NCBI GenBank assembly: GCA_016721245.1
Contig: JADKIQ010000012.1
Location: forward strand, 1-64,000
DNA length: 64,000 bases
Origin: Sphingobacteriales bacterium
GTDB taxonomy: Bacteria; Bacteroidota; Bacteroidia; Chitinophagales; JADIYW01
Direction: 5' to 3'
Shown here: positions 27,701 through 36,662 of the stretch, one piece after another
Numbering within the stretch: position 1 is the first letter of the stretch
How the letters are laid out: every line of letters starts with the position of its first letter
Made by a program: the position numbers and the translations under genes
The notes under the pieces: generated by a model
What the model was told of the DNA's origin: nothing
The model's input: the letters and a program-made list of their open reading frames with translations, nothing else
Databases searched by the model: none

Positions 27701-28267
27701 ATTTAAATCACCTTCGGTAGCCTGTAATTTTGCCAGCGTTTCTTTCTTTCTGGTTTTATATTTGGAAATACCTGCTGCCTGTTCAATCAAGGTACGGCGA
27801 GCATTGTCCACGTTGTTCAGGATCTGGTCAATCATCTTCAACTCGATGATGGCATAGGTATCAGTGGAGATACCGGTATCCATAAACAAGTCGCGGATAT
27901 CTTTCAAGCGGCAGGAAACACCGTTCAGTTTATAGTCACTGTCCCCATCGCGTTCCACCGTTCTGGTGATGGTGACGCTGGAAAATTCTGTAGGAAGGAG
28001 ATTTCGAGTATTATCGAGCGTAATGGAAACCTCAGCAATATTGGCAGCAGATTTGTCTTTGGTGCCGTTGAAAATGATGTTATCCATCTTTTCCAGACGC
28101 AAAGCTTTGGTTTTCTGTTCTCCCAATACCCACCGGATAGCATCCACCACATTGGATTTCCCGCAACCATTAGGTCCTACGATGCCGGTAATGTTGTTAT
28201 CGAAATTAATCTGCGTTTTATCGGCAAAACTCTTAAATCCTTTAATATCCAAACTTCTCAGTCTCAT
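24721..28267 (-). CDS. smc: Chromosome segregation ATPase SMC, one frameshift
   Basis: About 1181 aa when joined, normal for bacterial SMC. The head begins MRLRSLDIKGFKSFADKTQI, with Walker A GPNGCGKSN and the AAGISKYKTRK region. Long coiled coils flank a hinge (LPFLSDII-like, VESVLQPYLNNFVVDTE through FIISNSGHLL). The C-terminal head has signature LSGGEKTLTALSLL and Walker B FCILDEVDAPLDDANV. The frame breaks at the T8 run 27634-27641 (plus strand), where one base is extra; the corrected frame reads AKKARQYKNYKEEYKVISID. SMC is expected to be essential, so this is probably a sequence error. Confidence 0.93.
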
Positions 28268-28287
28268 CTGTGTAATTTATCAGTTCT

Positions 28288-28440
28288 ATGGAAAATCCTG
28301 AACCCGCAAATATACACGAAATCGTTCAACAGAATTGGTTGCCAAATGGTATAGTTATTGACATTTTAAAAGAAAATTCGATTAAAAAAGTGGATAATAT
28401 TTTGCTGATTTCAGTAGGAAAAATCAGGTATTTTAAATAA
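28288..28440 (+). CDS. Possible small protein
   Basis: A 50-codon ORF (MENPEPANIHEIVQQNWLPN to GKIRYFK) starts 20 bases from the divergent smc start. Residue content is protein-like, without low complexity, signal or membrane segment. It has no visible ribosome-binding site and no recognised relative. It could be chance or the remnant of a larger gene. Confidence 0.3.
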   Translation: MENPEPANIHEIVQQNWLPNGIVIDILKENSIKKVDNILLISVGKIRYFK

Positions 28441-28496
28441 ATAATAGTTTAAGTCCGGGTTTTGTTTTATTTTCTATTTAATTGATTAGTAATAAT

Positions 28497-29060
28497 TTAG
28501 GTTAAATTAACAAATCGAATGACTGCTTCGGCCATTTTGTTGAAATAAATCAAATCTGCTTTCTTGCTTTTAGAGGAATAAATGAGGTGTTCCAGGCCAG
28601 TCCAGAGGAAAAACCATCCCGCCGGCTCAAATAGAATCAGTAAGGTGTGTATATAGAATTTTTGTGGTTTCTGGAAGGATATATAACTTGCTCCCAGCAT
28701 TAGGAGTGTGCCTGCGAGAATGTAGTAGAATCCGCGTATGTTTTTTCGTCTGAGGTTTTGTTTAATCAGGTGATGGGTATTTCTGAAATATAAATGCAGG
28801 CGATTAATGATAACTTTTTCGTCGTCTGTATTTCTCTGATTTTCAGGAATGGATAGTTTCAGGTGGATTTTATTGCGACTTTTTTCGTCACAAACTTTTC
28901 GTACTTCTGTCAGGAAATCGTCAGAAACGGTTCTTTCAGAAAGGGGACGTGAATCAAAATCAGAGAAGATATCGTTGTAAGAATCCAGCCATATACTTAT
29001 TTCAAAGATATCAGGAATATCTTCGCTGTCTGTAATGCCGGTATCTCCCAGAGAGTTCAT
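28497..29060 (-). CDS. Conserved hypothetical protein with two membrane segments
   Basis: A 187-aa protein. An acidic N-terminal half reads FEISIWLDSYNDIFSDFDSR and LSDDFLTEVRK, then a basic stretch and two hydrophobic segments near residues 110-127 and 137-157, with a soluble tail. I recognise the opening phrase as that of a widespread uncharacterised family (two membrane helices after a short SFD-type domain), but no function is known to me. It lies alone between smc and the tRNA gene. Confidence 0.65.
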   Translation of the reverse strand: MNSLGDTGITDSEDIPDIFEISIWLDSYNDIFSDFDSRPLSERTVSDDFLTEVRKVCDEKSRNKIHLKLSIPENQRNTDDEKVIINRLHLYFRNTHHLIKQNLRRKNIRGFYYILAGTLLMLGASYISFQKPQKFYIHTLLILFEPAGWFFLWTGLEHLIYSSKSKKADLIYFNKMAEAVIRFVNLT

Positions 29061-29096
29061 TTCATCAATTTAAATGAACAAAATTAAAAATAAAAG

Positions 29097-29170
29097 TGAC
29101 CGCGAAGGGACTCGAACCCCTAACCCTCAGAGCCGAAATCTGATATTCTATCCAATTGAACTACGCAGCC
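29097..29170 (-). tRNA. tRNA-Arg (anticodon TCG)
   Basis: On the minus strand a full cloverleaf is visible: acceptor GGCTGCG pairs with CGCGGTC (two G-U pairs), D-arm AGTTCAATTGGATAGAAT, anticodon stem TCAGA/TCTGA with loop TTTCGGC, and T-arm GGGGTTCGAGTCCC. The discriminator base is A and CCA is not encoded. It reads CGA codons. Confidence 0.95.
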
Positions 29171-29346
29171 ATGAAAAAGCAATAAGATGTAAGTAAAAAG
29201 CAATAAGTAAATCACCAGATACTTCCTGCAAAAGTAATTCATTTTTCTATAAAAAAACAATTCTACTATCTTGGATAAGAATTAAATCGAAAATCGTAAA
29301 TTAGCCTTTCCCGAACTTGTTTCAGGATACATCGTAAATTTTTATT

Positions 29347-29889
29347 ATGGAAGGACGAAAAGTTTCAGATACTTTAAATATTCATACGGAGTTAATTATG
29401 CCGGCACATACCAACCCGATTGGAAACCTGATGGGCGGACATTTATTGAGCTGGATGGACGTGTGTGCGGGGATTTCTGCCATTAAGCATAGCGGCGGTA
29501 TTTCCGTTACTGCCAGTTTAGATAACGTATCGTTCAACCTGCCGATTAAAATGGGGGATATCGTTATCCTGAAATCATTTGTCACACGTGCATTTAATAC
29601 TTCTATGGAAGTGATTTGTGAAGTATTTATCAAAAATATTAAAACCCAGGAAGAGGTGAAATCACACGAAGCATTTTTCTCTTTTGTAGGACTGGATTTC
29701 AGAAATACCACCCCAATCAAAGTATTGCCGGTAATTCCGGAAACCGAGCGCGAAAAAGAATTGTATGAAGATGCCTTACACCGCAGGGAACTTCGCTTAA
29801 TCAATGCCGGAAAAATGAACGCAAAAGATTCTGTTTATCTCAAAAAAGAATTTTTTAATGATAATGACGACGGCGTAAATGTAATCTAA
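29347..29889 (+). CDS. YciA-type acyl-CoA thioesterase (hotdog fold)
   Basis: A 180-aa single-hotdog protein. MPAHTNPIGNLMGGHLLSWM carries the conserved N-x-x-G-x-x-x-G-G and Asp of the YciA/BACH group, followed by VTASLDNVSFNLPIKMGDIV. It is predicted to hydrolyse acyl-CoA to free acid and CoA in the cytoplasm. The C-terminal helix is charged. It lies upstream of a methyltransferase and cytochrome P450 and 7 kb from an aldehyde dehydrogenase, so a link to chain metabolism is possible but not shown. A partial dispersed element and a TTACTTATT-type repeat flank it. Confidence 0.88.
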   Translation: MEGRKVSDTLNIHTELIMPAHTNPIGNLMGGHLLSWMDVCAGISAIKHSGGISVTASLDNVSFNLPIKMGDIVILKSFVTRAFNTSMEVICEVFIKNIKTQEEVKSHEAFFSFVGLDFRNTTPIKVLPVIPETEREKELYEDALHRRELRLINAGKMNAKDSVYLKKEFFNDNDDGVNVI

Positions 29890-29922
29890 CTTATTACTTA
29901 TTCCTTATTACTATCACTTACC

Positions 29923-30711
29923 TTAGTAAGTGATTTGCATATGTTGTTTTTGTCGGAATTCTTTTCGCAAAAACACAATTCCCATTTCAAAAATATCAAT
30001 GGTGCAGGTTACTTTCTCGTGGTTTTTTATGTATTCCCAGGCTTCCTGCATTTCCTCACTCCAGTGAATATCATCGAACATCAAAACCGTATCGTTGTGG
30101 CAAAACGGCAAGACGGTATTGAAATAGTTGATAGTTGGTACTTCACGATGGTTTCCGTCAATAAAAATCAAATCAAATTTCTGCCGTTCATCGCAGATTT
30201 TCTTCAGTTCATTATCAAAGTTTCCAACAACTAGTTCGATATTTTTAAGATGTAGTTTTTTGAAATTTTCAGCAGCAACTGCAGCAATGGATTCACTGCC
30301 TTCAATCGTAATTACTCGTGTGTTGGGGTGCGCAGATGCCAGGTAAGCGGTGGTAATACCTAAGGATGTACCTAATTCTAAAATGGAGTTTGCTCTTAAA
30401 TGACGAATCATCATAAACAACAGATGTCCGTATTTTTCTTTTTTGACACTTTTCCGAACAATCCTGCTGATTTTTCTTTTGTGTGTTTTAAAGGCTCTGG
30501 AACCGGCGCCTAAATCAATCACATCAATTACGGTGTCATTGTCTTTTAAGTCATCACGGACACGTTCTATGCGCTCAAAATCCTCGTATAATAACTGTTT
30601 TTCAAAAACCTCGGTGACCAGTCTGTAGATATACGGGGAGTGTATTTTGTATTTATTAAACGATGTAATCCAGTAATAAATATATTCTTCTATTTGAAAA
30701 AAATTCAGCAT
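29923..30711 (-). CDS. Class I SAM-dependent methyltransferase
   Basis: A 262-aa O-methyltransferase-like protein. The SAM-binding strand is SILELGTSLGITTAYLA, followed by VITIEGS (ribose-binding acid), LVVGNFDN, and the metal/active-site stretch FDLIFIDGNH. VLMFDDIHWSEEMQEAW follows, as in the catechol/leucine-carboxyl O-methyltransferase-like group. The first 70 residues are an added helical region with FNKYKIHSPYIYRLVTEV, which is typical in Bacteroidota proteins of this family. The substrate is unknown. Confidence 0.82.
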   Translation of the reverse strand: MLNFFQIEEYIYYWITSFNKYKIHSPYIYRLVTEVFEKQLLYEDFERIERVRDDLKDNDTVIDVIDLGAGSRAFKTHKRKISRIVRKSVKKEKYGHLLFMMIRHLRANSILELGTSLGITTAYLASAHPNTRVITIEGSESIAAVAAENFKKLHLKNIELVVGNFDNELKKICDERQKFDLIFIDGNHREVPTINYFNTVLPFCHNDTVLMFDDIHWSEEMQEAWEYIKNHEKVTCTIDIFEMGIVFLRKEFRQKQHMQITY

Positions 30712-30798
30712 CTGTCCAAAAATACATATTCTAATTAAAAAAAAGCAATATCCTTATCCACTAATATTGATATTGCGTATTTTTATAGAAACAGCAGA

Positions 30799-32133
30799 AT
30801 GAAGATACCGGAAATAAGCTCCCTGCCAGTAATTGGAAATGCAACGGAAATTTCAAAAGATATCATTTCCTTTTGGTCGAAAAATTTCGCAAAATATGGC
30901 AGCACATTTATGTTCAGGCTGCCTCCAAACAGGAAGCTGCTTACCACCAGTGATGCGGAAGTGGTGCGTACTGTACTGGTCTCCAATCACAAGAATTACA
31001 GAAAAGATTACGGTGCCAATAAACTGAAAATGGCATTGGGCAACGGATTGCTTACCAATGAGGGGGATTCCTGGTTTAAACAACGCAGGCTTGCCCAACC
31101 GGCTTTTTATAAAAACAGGCTGGAGGGGTTCTTTGAAACCATGAACCGCATCTCAATTGAACATATTCAGGAATGGAAACATAAAAAGATGAGTTCGGTG
31201 CAGATTGATTCCGAGATGATGCAGCTTACTTCTAAAATTGTAGTGGAAACCTTGCTGGGTAGTGATGCAGCAGTTCAGCTAAATCAGATACAAAGTTATA
31301 TTTATCGCTTACAGGATTATCTGGTCAAATGCATACGTAATCCTATTTATGAAATCTGGTCTAAATATAACGGAGATAAAGCAAGGTTTGATAAAACAAT
31401 ACGGCAATTCGACGAAATTTTATATCAGGTAATTAATGATAAAAAGAAGCAGGCACTTGGAAATGATTTGTTGAGCATGCTGATGGAAGCCCGAGATATC
31501 GATACCAATGAAGGGATGAATGATAAACAGCTGCGCGATGAATTACTGACGATTTATGTTGCTGGACATGAAACGTCCGGCTATGCACTGGCATGGACTA
31601 TGTATAATTTATGCAGCCATAAAGATGCGTATCAGAAAGCAAAAACAGAAGTGATGAATGTAATGAAGGAGGGTGTGCTGACGATAGATTCTTTTAAAGA
31701 ACTTACGTATTTAAAAGCTGTAATTGATGAAACACTACGTTTGTATCCTACGGCCTATATTGTTGGCAGAGAAAGCAAAGAGAAGGATGTAATTAATGGG
31801 ATGGAGATACCTGAAAGTACCGTTATACTGATAAGTATGTATCATCTGCACCGCAATCCGAAATACTGGCAGCAACCGGATGAGTTTATACCGGAACGAT
31901 TTGAAGGAAAAAATAATCCCTTAAATAACAGTGAGGCATATTATCCGTTTGGAGGCGGACCAAGAATGTGTATCGGGTTTTATTTTGCGACTATGGAAAT
32001 TACCATTGTGCTGGCTCAGCTCTTGTATCATTTCGATTTTGAACTGGATATGACACACAAAGTGGAATTTGAACCTTTGGTTACATTGAAACCTAAGAAC
32101 GGAATTAAATTACACGTAAAGGAGAATCTTTAG
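30799..32133 (+). CDS. Cytochrome P450
   Basis: A 444-aa soluble-looking heme monooxygenase. The I-helix AGHETSG is at about residues 255-261, the K-helix ExxR as ETLR at 311-314, PERF at 365-368, and the heme loop FGGGPRMCIG with the proximal Cys near 391. It lacks an N-terminal membrane anchor. No ferredoxin or reductase gene is adjacent, so electrons come from partners elsewhere. The class resembles the CYP4/CYP102-like fatty-chain hydroxylases more than steroid enzymes, an impression only. Its 3' end overlaps the convergent small-protein gene by 4 bases. Confidence 0.93.
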   Translation: MKIPEISSLPVIGNATEISKDIISFWSKNFAKYGSTFMFRLPPNRKLLTTSDAEVVRTVLVSNHKNYRKDYGANKLKMALGNGLLTNEGDSWFKQRRLAQPAFYKNRLEGFFETMNRISIEHIQEWKHKKMSSVQIDSEMMQLTSKIVVETLLGSDAAVQLNQIQSYIYRLQDYLVKCIRNPIYEIWSKYNGDKARFDKTIRQFDEILYQVINDKKKQALGNDLLSMLMEARDIDTNEGMNDKQLRDELLTIYVAGHETSGYALAWTMYNLCSHKDAYQKAKTEVMNVMKEGVLTIDSFKELTYLKAVIDETLRLYPTAYIVGRESKEKDVINGMEIPESTVILISMYHLHRNPKYWQQPDEFIPERFEGKNNPLNNSEAYYPFGGGPRMCIGFYFATMEITIVLAQLLYHFDFELDMTHKVEFEPLVTLKPKNGIKLHVKENL

Positions 32134-32534
32134 TCTACCACTCTGTTTAATTTAAAGTCGATTACTTCCAGCGGTTTTTTACCGTTATAATTTGGATTGG
32201 TAAATTCAGAATAATAAATTGAATAACACAAACCACGCAAGCCTATATTCAATTGCCTTAAGGTAGAAGGGATGATTCCGTCGCTTGGATTGCTTTGAGA
32301 ATTTGTCGCAGCACTAATAATCCAGTTTAAAATGCCGTTTGGTAAAAAGGAAAAAATAGCCAGCACCAAATTCAGGGAAGAAAAATCATCTGCCGGAACA
32401 TTGGCTACTAAATTGTTTAAATAGGCCGTGCCTGCTGCTTCCGTGAATGACGGGAAATCCCCGTTTTTCGGACAATATATATCACCGACTTTTAATAGTC
32501 CTTTGGTTGCTCTTGTAGAAAAAAAGTTTGCCAT
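32130..32534 (-). CDS. Small protein, probable GMC oxidoreductase partner
   Basis: A 134-aa protein without signal or clear membrane helix. It opens MANFFSTRATKGLLKVGDIY and contains PADDFSSLNLVLAIFSFLPN and LRGLCYSIYYSEF. It is encoded three bases after a haloalkane dehalogenase, which itself abuts a GMC oxidoreductase. The length and pattern recall the gluconate-2-dehydrogenase subunit-3-like domain that precedes the flavin domain in long-chain alcohol oxidases. I infer it is the small subunit, but the sequence match is weak and the function is not established. Confidence 0.5.
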   Translation of the reverse strand: MANFFSTRATKGLLKVGDIYCPKNGDFPSFTEAAGTAYLNNLVANVPADDFSSLNLVLAIFSFLPNGILNWIISAATNSQSNPSDGIIPSTLRQLNIGLRGLCYSIYYSEFTNPNYNGKKPLEVIDFKLNRVVD

Positions 32535-32536
32535 TT

Positions 32537-33430
32537 TTATACTTTTAATTTTTCCTGAATAAATTCGTCAATATATGTTGCGATTTCTTCGCCCGCATCT
32601 TCCTGTAAGAAATGCCCGGCGTTTTCTATTGTAATTTGTTTTTGCTGATGTGCTGCCGGCATGATCTTATAAAAGAAATGCACCATCTTTCCCAAAATCT
32701 CATCTTTATCTGAAAATAAAACAATCGCCGGTTTTTTCCATTCGGATAAAACACCTGCTGCTCTGTTCATTTGCAGTACTCCGTCCGCCTTTTTATCATT
32801 TGGCGCCAGGGAAGGAAATATCCTCGCACCGGCTTTGTATTTTTTTTCAGGGAAAGGAGCATTGTATGCGGCCACCACTTCGTCACTCACCGGTCTGGCG
32901 CAGGCTTTGCGTACAATTCCACCCACCGGCAAATCAGGATGATACCTGGCAAATGCCTGCCAGGCTTTAAAGGATAGAGGTAATTTCCTGCCGTCTGCCA
33001 GCGCCGTATTTAGAATCACTACCCGTTTAAACAAATCCGGAAATTCACCCAATACACCGAGGCCAATCAATCCACCCCAATCCTGCACTACCAGCGTAAT
33101 GTCTTTTAGTTGTAATTTATCAATCAGGTTTTTTAAGGAGTTGTAATGAAAGGTATAGGTGTAATCTTTCATGTACAGCAATTTTTCCGATTTGCCGAAA
33201 CCAATTAAATCGGGTGCAATGAAACGATATTTCGGAGAAAGTACAGGAACAAATTTTCTGTATAAATAACTCCAGGTAGGTTCACCGTGCAAGGCTAAGA
33301 TAACTTCTCCGTTTTTATCACCTTCATCAATGTAATGCATCTTCAATCCGTTGTAATCAACATAATTGGCTTTGTATGGAAAATCTTTGATTCCATCAAA
33401 ACAGGCTTCCGGTGTCAGAATTGATTGCAT
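32537..33430 (-). CDS. Haloalkane dehalogenase-like alpha/beta hydrolase
   Basis: A 297-aa alpha/beta hydrolase. HGEPTWSYLYR (about residues 48-58) and VVQDWGG place the nucleophile Asp at about 117 followed by the halide-binding Trp. A cap Trp occurs in FKAWQAFA, the acid in FSDKDEI and the base His in NAGHFLQED. Asp nucleophile plus adjacent Trp is the pattern of class I haloalkane dehalogenases, which convert haloalkanes to alcohols with halide release. An epoxide hydrolase is the main alternative; the HGEPTW loop favours the dehalogenase. Its ATG at 33430 overlaps the GMC stop by one base. Confidence 0.78.
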   Translation of the reverse strand: MQSILTPEACFDGIKDFPYKANYVDYNGLKMHYIDEGDKNGEVILALHGEPTWSYLYRKFVPVLSPKYRFIAPDLIGFGKSEKLLYMKDYTYTFHYNSLKNLIDKLQLKDITLVVQDWGGLIGLGVLGEFPDLFKRVVILNTALADGRKLPLSFKAWQAFARYHPDLPVGGIVRKACARPVSDEVVAAYNAPFPEKKYKAGARIFPSLAPNDKKADGVLQMNRAAGVLSEWKKPAIVLFSDKDEILGKMVHFFYKIMPAAHQQKQITIENAGHFLQEDAGEEIATYIDEFIQEKLKV

Positions 33431-34809
33431 TATTTCAGTAATTGTGTCGCTAAGCGGTGTCCTAATGATTTAATCGTTAATCCGGGATTAATGCCCGGTG
33501 CATTCGGATAAATACTGGAATCAGCGATGTACAGTGTTTTTTCGCCATGTACCTGAAATTCAGGATTAACTACTGATTTGGACGCATCTGTTCCCATGAC
33601 ACATCCGCCCATCAAATGTAATCCGAAATAAAAATTGGATTTGTAAATTTCATTTGCTCCGGCAGTCATCATAATATTTTCAATAGCCTGTAATCCTTTA
33701 TCCCGTCTTGTTTTATCCTGATCGGAGAGTGGTTTTACAATCGTCAGCTTGCCTTTATTATCGCATTGGATTTCTCCGATATTTTCATCGCGCACCGCAA
33801 CTTCTATACATTGCATGTAGCGGTACTTTTTCATGTATTCCTGATGTTTTGCACCCGTTACATTCATCAGCATCCCGATAGAAATGGGTGATGCAAATAC
33901 GTTTTCCAGTTTGAATCCCTGTGCTCTGAAAGAAGGATCTTTAGAGGCTACAGACTGGAACATGCCTTTGTGTGCATCCACCGGTTCATTTTGAAAACCG
34001 AGCCACATGAATTGCGGATGCGATGCAAAATTTTTACCTAATGCCGGCAGTTTAGATTTAAAACCGGACATGGTCATCATTCTGGTTGTACCAAAAGCAC
34101 CACCGGCAAGTATTACTTTCTTGCCTTCGAAACTTACTTGTTTGCCATTTTGCAAACCGTGTATCTTACAGGTATTGCTATTCGGTTCTACCTTATGTAT
34201 TTCTGTTTCCGCAACAATTTCCAATCCTTCTTTTTCCGCTTTCTGAATAAATGCAACTAAAGAACTTTGTTTGGAATCTCTGAAACATCCACCTAAACAA
34301 CCTACACAGTCATTGCCTTTTTCCGCACCACAGTTGCTTTGCCCTCTGCGCAGAAACCCCCATTTGTATCCCAGTTTATCACAGGCATCTGCAAATAAAA
34401 TACCATTGCGTCTCATTTCTTCTCTCTGGAAGGTATGCAGCACCATGTCGTTTTCTACCTGAGTGTAGTGTTTGTCCATTTCCTGATTATTGAACCATTC
34501 CACACCGCTTTCTGCTCTCCAGTCATTAAAGGCGATATCATCAAACCTATCCATTAAACACTGATATACAATAGATGAACCGCCAACCATTCTAGTGCGT
34601 AGAAATCCCATTTTTCCATCTTTTCCAAATTCAATACCACCGCCCCAGTACAAGTGTGCAGAGGTTTCTGCTTCGGTCTTAGGGAAGGTGTCTTTTCGAT
34701 AGAATTTTCCGGCTTCTATCAGTAAAACTTTTGCACCGGATTTGTTGAGATAGTAGGAGAGTGAACCGCCACCAGAACCAGAACCAACAACAATAAAATC
34801 GTATATCAT
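33430..34809 (-). CDS. GMC family FAD-dependent alcohol oxidoreductase
   Basis: A 459-aa flavoprotein. The FAD motif VVGSGSGGG lies at about residues 7-15, GGSSIVYQCLM at the flavin-binding loop, and the C-terminal HLMGGCVMG with DSSIYPNAPGINPGLTI is typical of GMC oxidoreductases. A Cys-rich loop (NCGAEKGNDCVGCLGGCF) matches that of the long-chain alcohol/cholesterol-oxidase-like branch. It is predicted to oxidise an alcohol to an aldehyde or ketone. It is transcribed ahead of the dehalogenase and the small protein as one unit. Confidence 0.88.
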   Translation of the reverse strand: MIYDFIVVGSGSGGGSLSYYLNKSGAKVLLIEAGKFYRKDTFPKTEAETSAHLYWGGGIEFGKDGKMGFLRTRMVGGSSIVYQCLMDRFDDIAFNDWRAESGVEWFNNQEMDKHYTQVENDMVLHTFQREEMRRNGILFADACDKLGYKWGFLRRGQSNCGAEKGNDCVGCLGGCFRDSKQSSLVAFIQKAEKEGLEIVAETEIHKVEPNSNTCKIHGLQNGKQVSFEGKKVILAGGAFGTTRMMTMSGFKSKLPALGKNFASHPQFMWLGFQNEPVDAHKGMFQSVASKDPSFRAQGFKLENVFASPISIGMLMNVTGAKHQEYMKKYRYMQCIEVAVRDENIGEIQCDNKGKLTIVKPLSDQDKTRRDKGLQAIENIMMTAGANEIYKSNFYFGLHLMGGCVMGTDASKSVVNPEFQVHGEKTLYIADSSIYPNAPGINPGLTIKSLGHRLATQLLK

Positions 34810-34909
34810 AGTAGTAAATTAAAATTTTACGGGTAACTAAAAACAGTTACAATATAGTAATTAATTACATCAGATGAGATGAAGGAAAGGTAAAATTTAT
34901 AAAATTATA

Positions 34910-36583
34910 TCAGATACTTTTTTCAAGTTGCAGATTATGCAGGGTAATGGTTTCCGGCAGCGTAACTGCATTGTATTGAAAGATTATAGTAGAAGCAGTT
35001 TTTATGAACTTTCCTTCCCTTGCATACGTTGTAAAATCAAAACTTATCGGAAGCATGATAAATCGGTACTTGTCTGAATCCAAAGACAAGTGACGGATAA
35101 TTTGTTTCTTTTCTTCAGAACTGATTTCCTGAATGAATAATTGCTGTGGTTTTATTTTATACTGCCGGTAATAATCAATCGCAATAAGTTCGTGCAGGAT
35201 ATTGTCATCCGGAAAATTCAGCTGTGCATATTGATAAACGATTTCATACACATCTTTCAGGGTGTACTGATGAACGTCTCTAATGCCTGTAAAATAAGTG
35301 CCAAGACCCAGTAAGAAATCAAAGATGCTATAGTGTTGTGTAACGTATTTCAGCGCATGGATACATCTTTTTTTGTTCCAGTAGATTTCCAACGCGTGTT
35401 CCAGCAATACTATTTTTTGCAGTTCCTGCCTGCTCAGGTAATTGCTCTCTATGATTTGATAAGGTGGATTTTTATCAAATAAAAAACCATGCTGCTGATG
35501 CTTATCGCGTACCGGGGTGCCTTTCAGGAATTTCAGAAATCCCAGCTGCAATTCAGGAGCAAAGAGTTTGAAGACCTCTTCAAAAGAATAACGTATATCT
35601 TCAAAATAATCCAGTGCCAATCCAACAATCAAATCTAGATGCATTTCAATCTTATGTTCAAGGGCCAGGATGATTTTCTTAGTCTTATCAAAGTTCTGTT
35701 TTCTGCTTACTTCCAGATTCGCTTGCTGATTGACTGTTTGTATGCCTATCTCAAAACGGAAGAGTCCGGCAGGTACTTTTCCTTCAATAAAACGAATGAT
35801 ATCAGAATGTATAATGTCTGCTGTTATCTCAAACTGAAATACATTTTCTGGACGATGATGGTCGAGAATAAACTGAAAGATGTCAATGGTGAAATCTTTC
35901 TTGATATTAAAAGTTCTGTCGAGAAATTTTATGACTTTGCCATGTTGTATCATAAACAACAGGGTACGTTTGATGCTTTCATCGGGCAGATAGCGCACTC
36001 TGTTGTCTAAGCTGGCCAGGCAAAACTCGCATTTATACGGACATCCTCTGGAGGTTTCAATGTACAGAATTTTAGTGCGAAGGCTTTCAATATTATCCGA
36101 ACTATAAGGCATGATGTCTGCAAATTTTTTCAAATCAAACATCGATGCCGCCTTGTTTTCAATAATCTTATTTTCTTTTTTATAAATAAGCCCGGGTACA
36201 TTTTCTGTGTCGGGGTAGGATTGCAGGAATAACTGAAACGGTGTTTCTCCTTCTCCTGCAATAATGTAATCTACCGATTCCAGTGCGATGATATCTTCGT
36301 ATTCATAGCTCACTTCAGGACCGCCGAGCAGGATTTTTACAGAAGGGCATTTAGCTTTTATCATGGCCGCCACCTCCAGTGTTTGCGTAATGTTCCAGAT
36401 ATAGCAACTGAAAGCTACAATATCATACTGTACACATTCATCCGTCACTTTTTCGCGGTCTTCATTAATGGTAAATTCCTTCCACGATAACCCTTCGTGT
36501 TCCTTATTCAGTTCATACAGAATACGGATGGCCAGATTGGTGTGGATGTATTTAGCATTGAGTGTGGTGAGCAGCAATCGCAT
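34910..36583 (-). CDS. B12-binding radical SAM protein (DUF4080)
   Basis: A 557-aa protein with an N-terminal cobalamin-binding-like Rossmann domain (about residues 1-135, LLGGPEVSYEYED), then a radical SAM core with CPYKCEFC giving Cys181, Cys185 and Cys188. The C-terminal 200 residues correspond to DUF4080. The family is widespread and its substrate is unknown. It lies between the GMC oxidoreductase and the aldehyde dehydrogenase on the same strand, but gaps of 80-100 bases and a terminator after the aldehyde dehydrogenase gene suggest a separate unit. Confidence 0.88.
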   Translation of the reverse strand: MRLLLTTLNAKYIHTNLAIRILYELNKEHEGLSWKEFTINEDREKVTDECVQYDIVAFSCYIWNITQTLEVAAMIKAKCPSVKILLGGPEVSYEYEDIIALESVDYIIAGEGETPFQLFLQSYPDTENVPGLIYKKENKIIENKAASMFDLKKFADIMPYSSDNIESLRTKILYIETSRGCPYKCEFCLASLDNRVRYLPDESIKRTLLFMIQHGKVIKFLDRTFNIKKDFTIDIFQFILDHHRPENVFQFEITADIIHSDIIRFIEGKVPAGLFRFEIGIQTVNQQANLEVSRKQNFDKTKKIILALEHKIEMHLDLIVGLALDYFEDIRYSFEEVFKLFAPELQLGFLKFLKGTPVRDKHQQHGFLFDKNPPYQIIESNYLSRQELQKIVLLEHALEIYWNKKRCIHALKYVTQHYSIFDFLLGLGTYFTGIRDVHQYTLKDVYEIVYQYAQLNFPDDNILHELIAIDYYRQYKIKPQQLFIQEISSEEKKQIIRHLSLDSDKYRFIMLPISFDFTTYAREGKFIKTASTIIFQYNAVTLPETITLHNLQLEKSI

Positions 36584-36610
36584 GGATGTAAAGATAAGGG
36601 ATTAATAAAA

Positions 36611-36643
36611 AAAACAAGCCACGGAATTCGTGGCTTGTTTTTA
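36611..36643. terminator. Intrinsic terminator
   Basis: ACAAGCCACG / CGTGGCTTGT arms around GAATT, with A-run left and T-run right. It lies behind the aldehyde dehydrogenase gene (minus strand) and just before the start of the radical SAM gene. Confidence 0.8.
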
Positions 36644-36662
36644 TACTAATAAGTCGTTGTAT

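Noticed and set aside
30853..31098. 81-codon minus-strand frame inside the P450 gene
   Set aside because: Antisense shadow of a strongly supported coding region.
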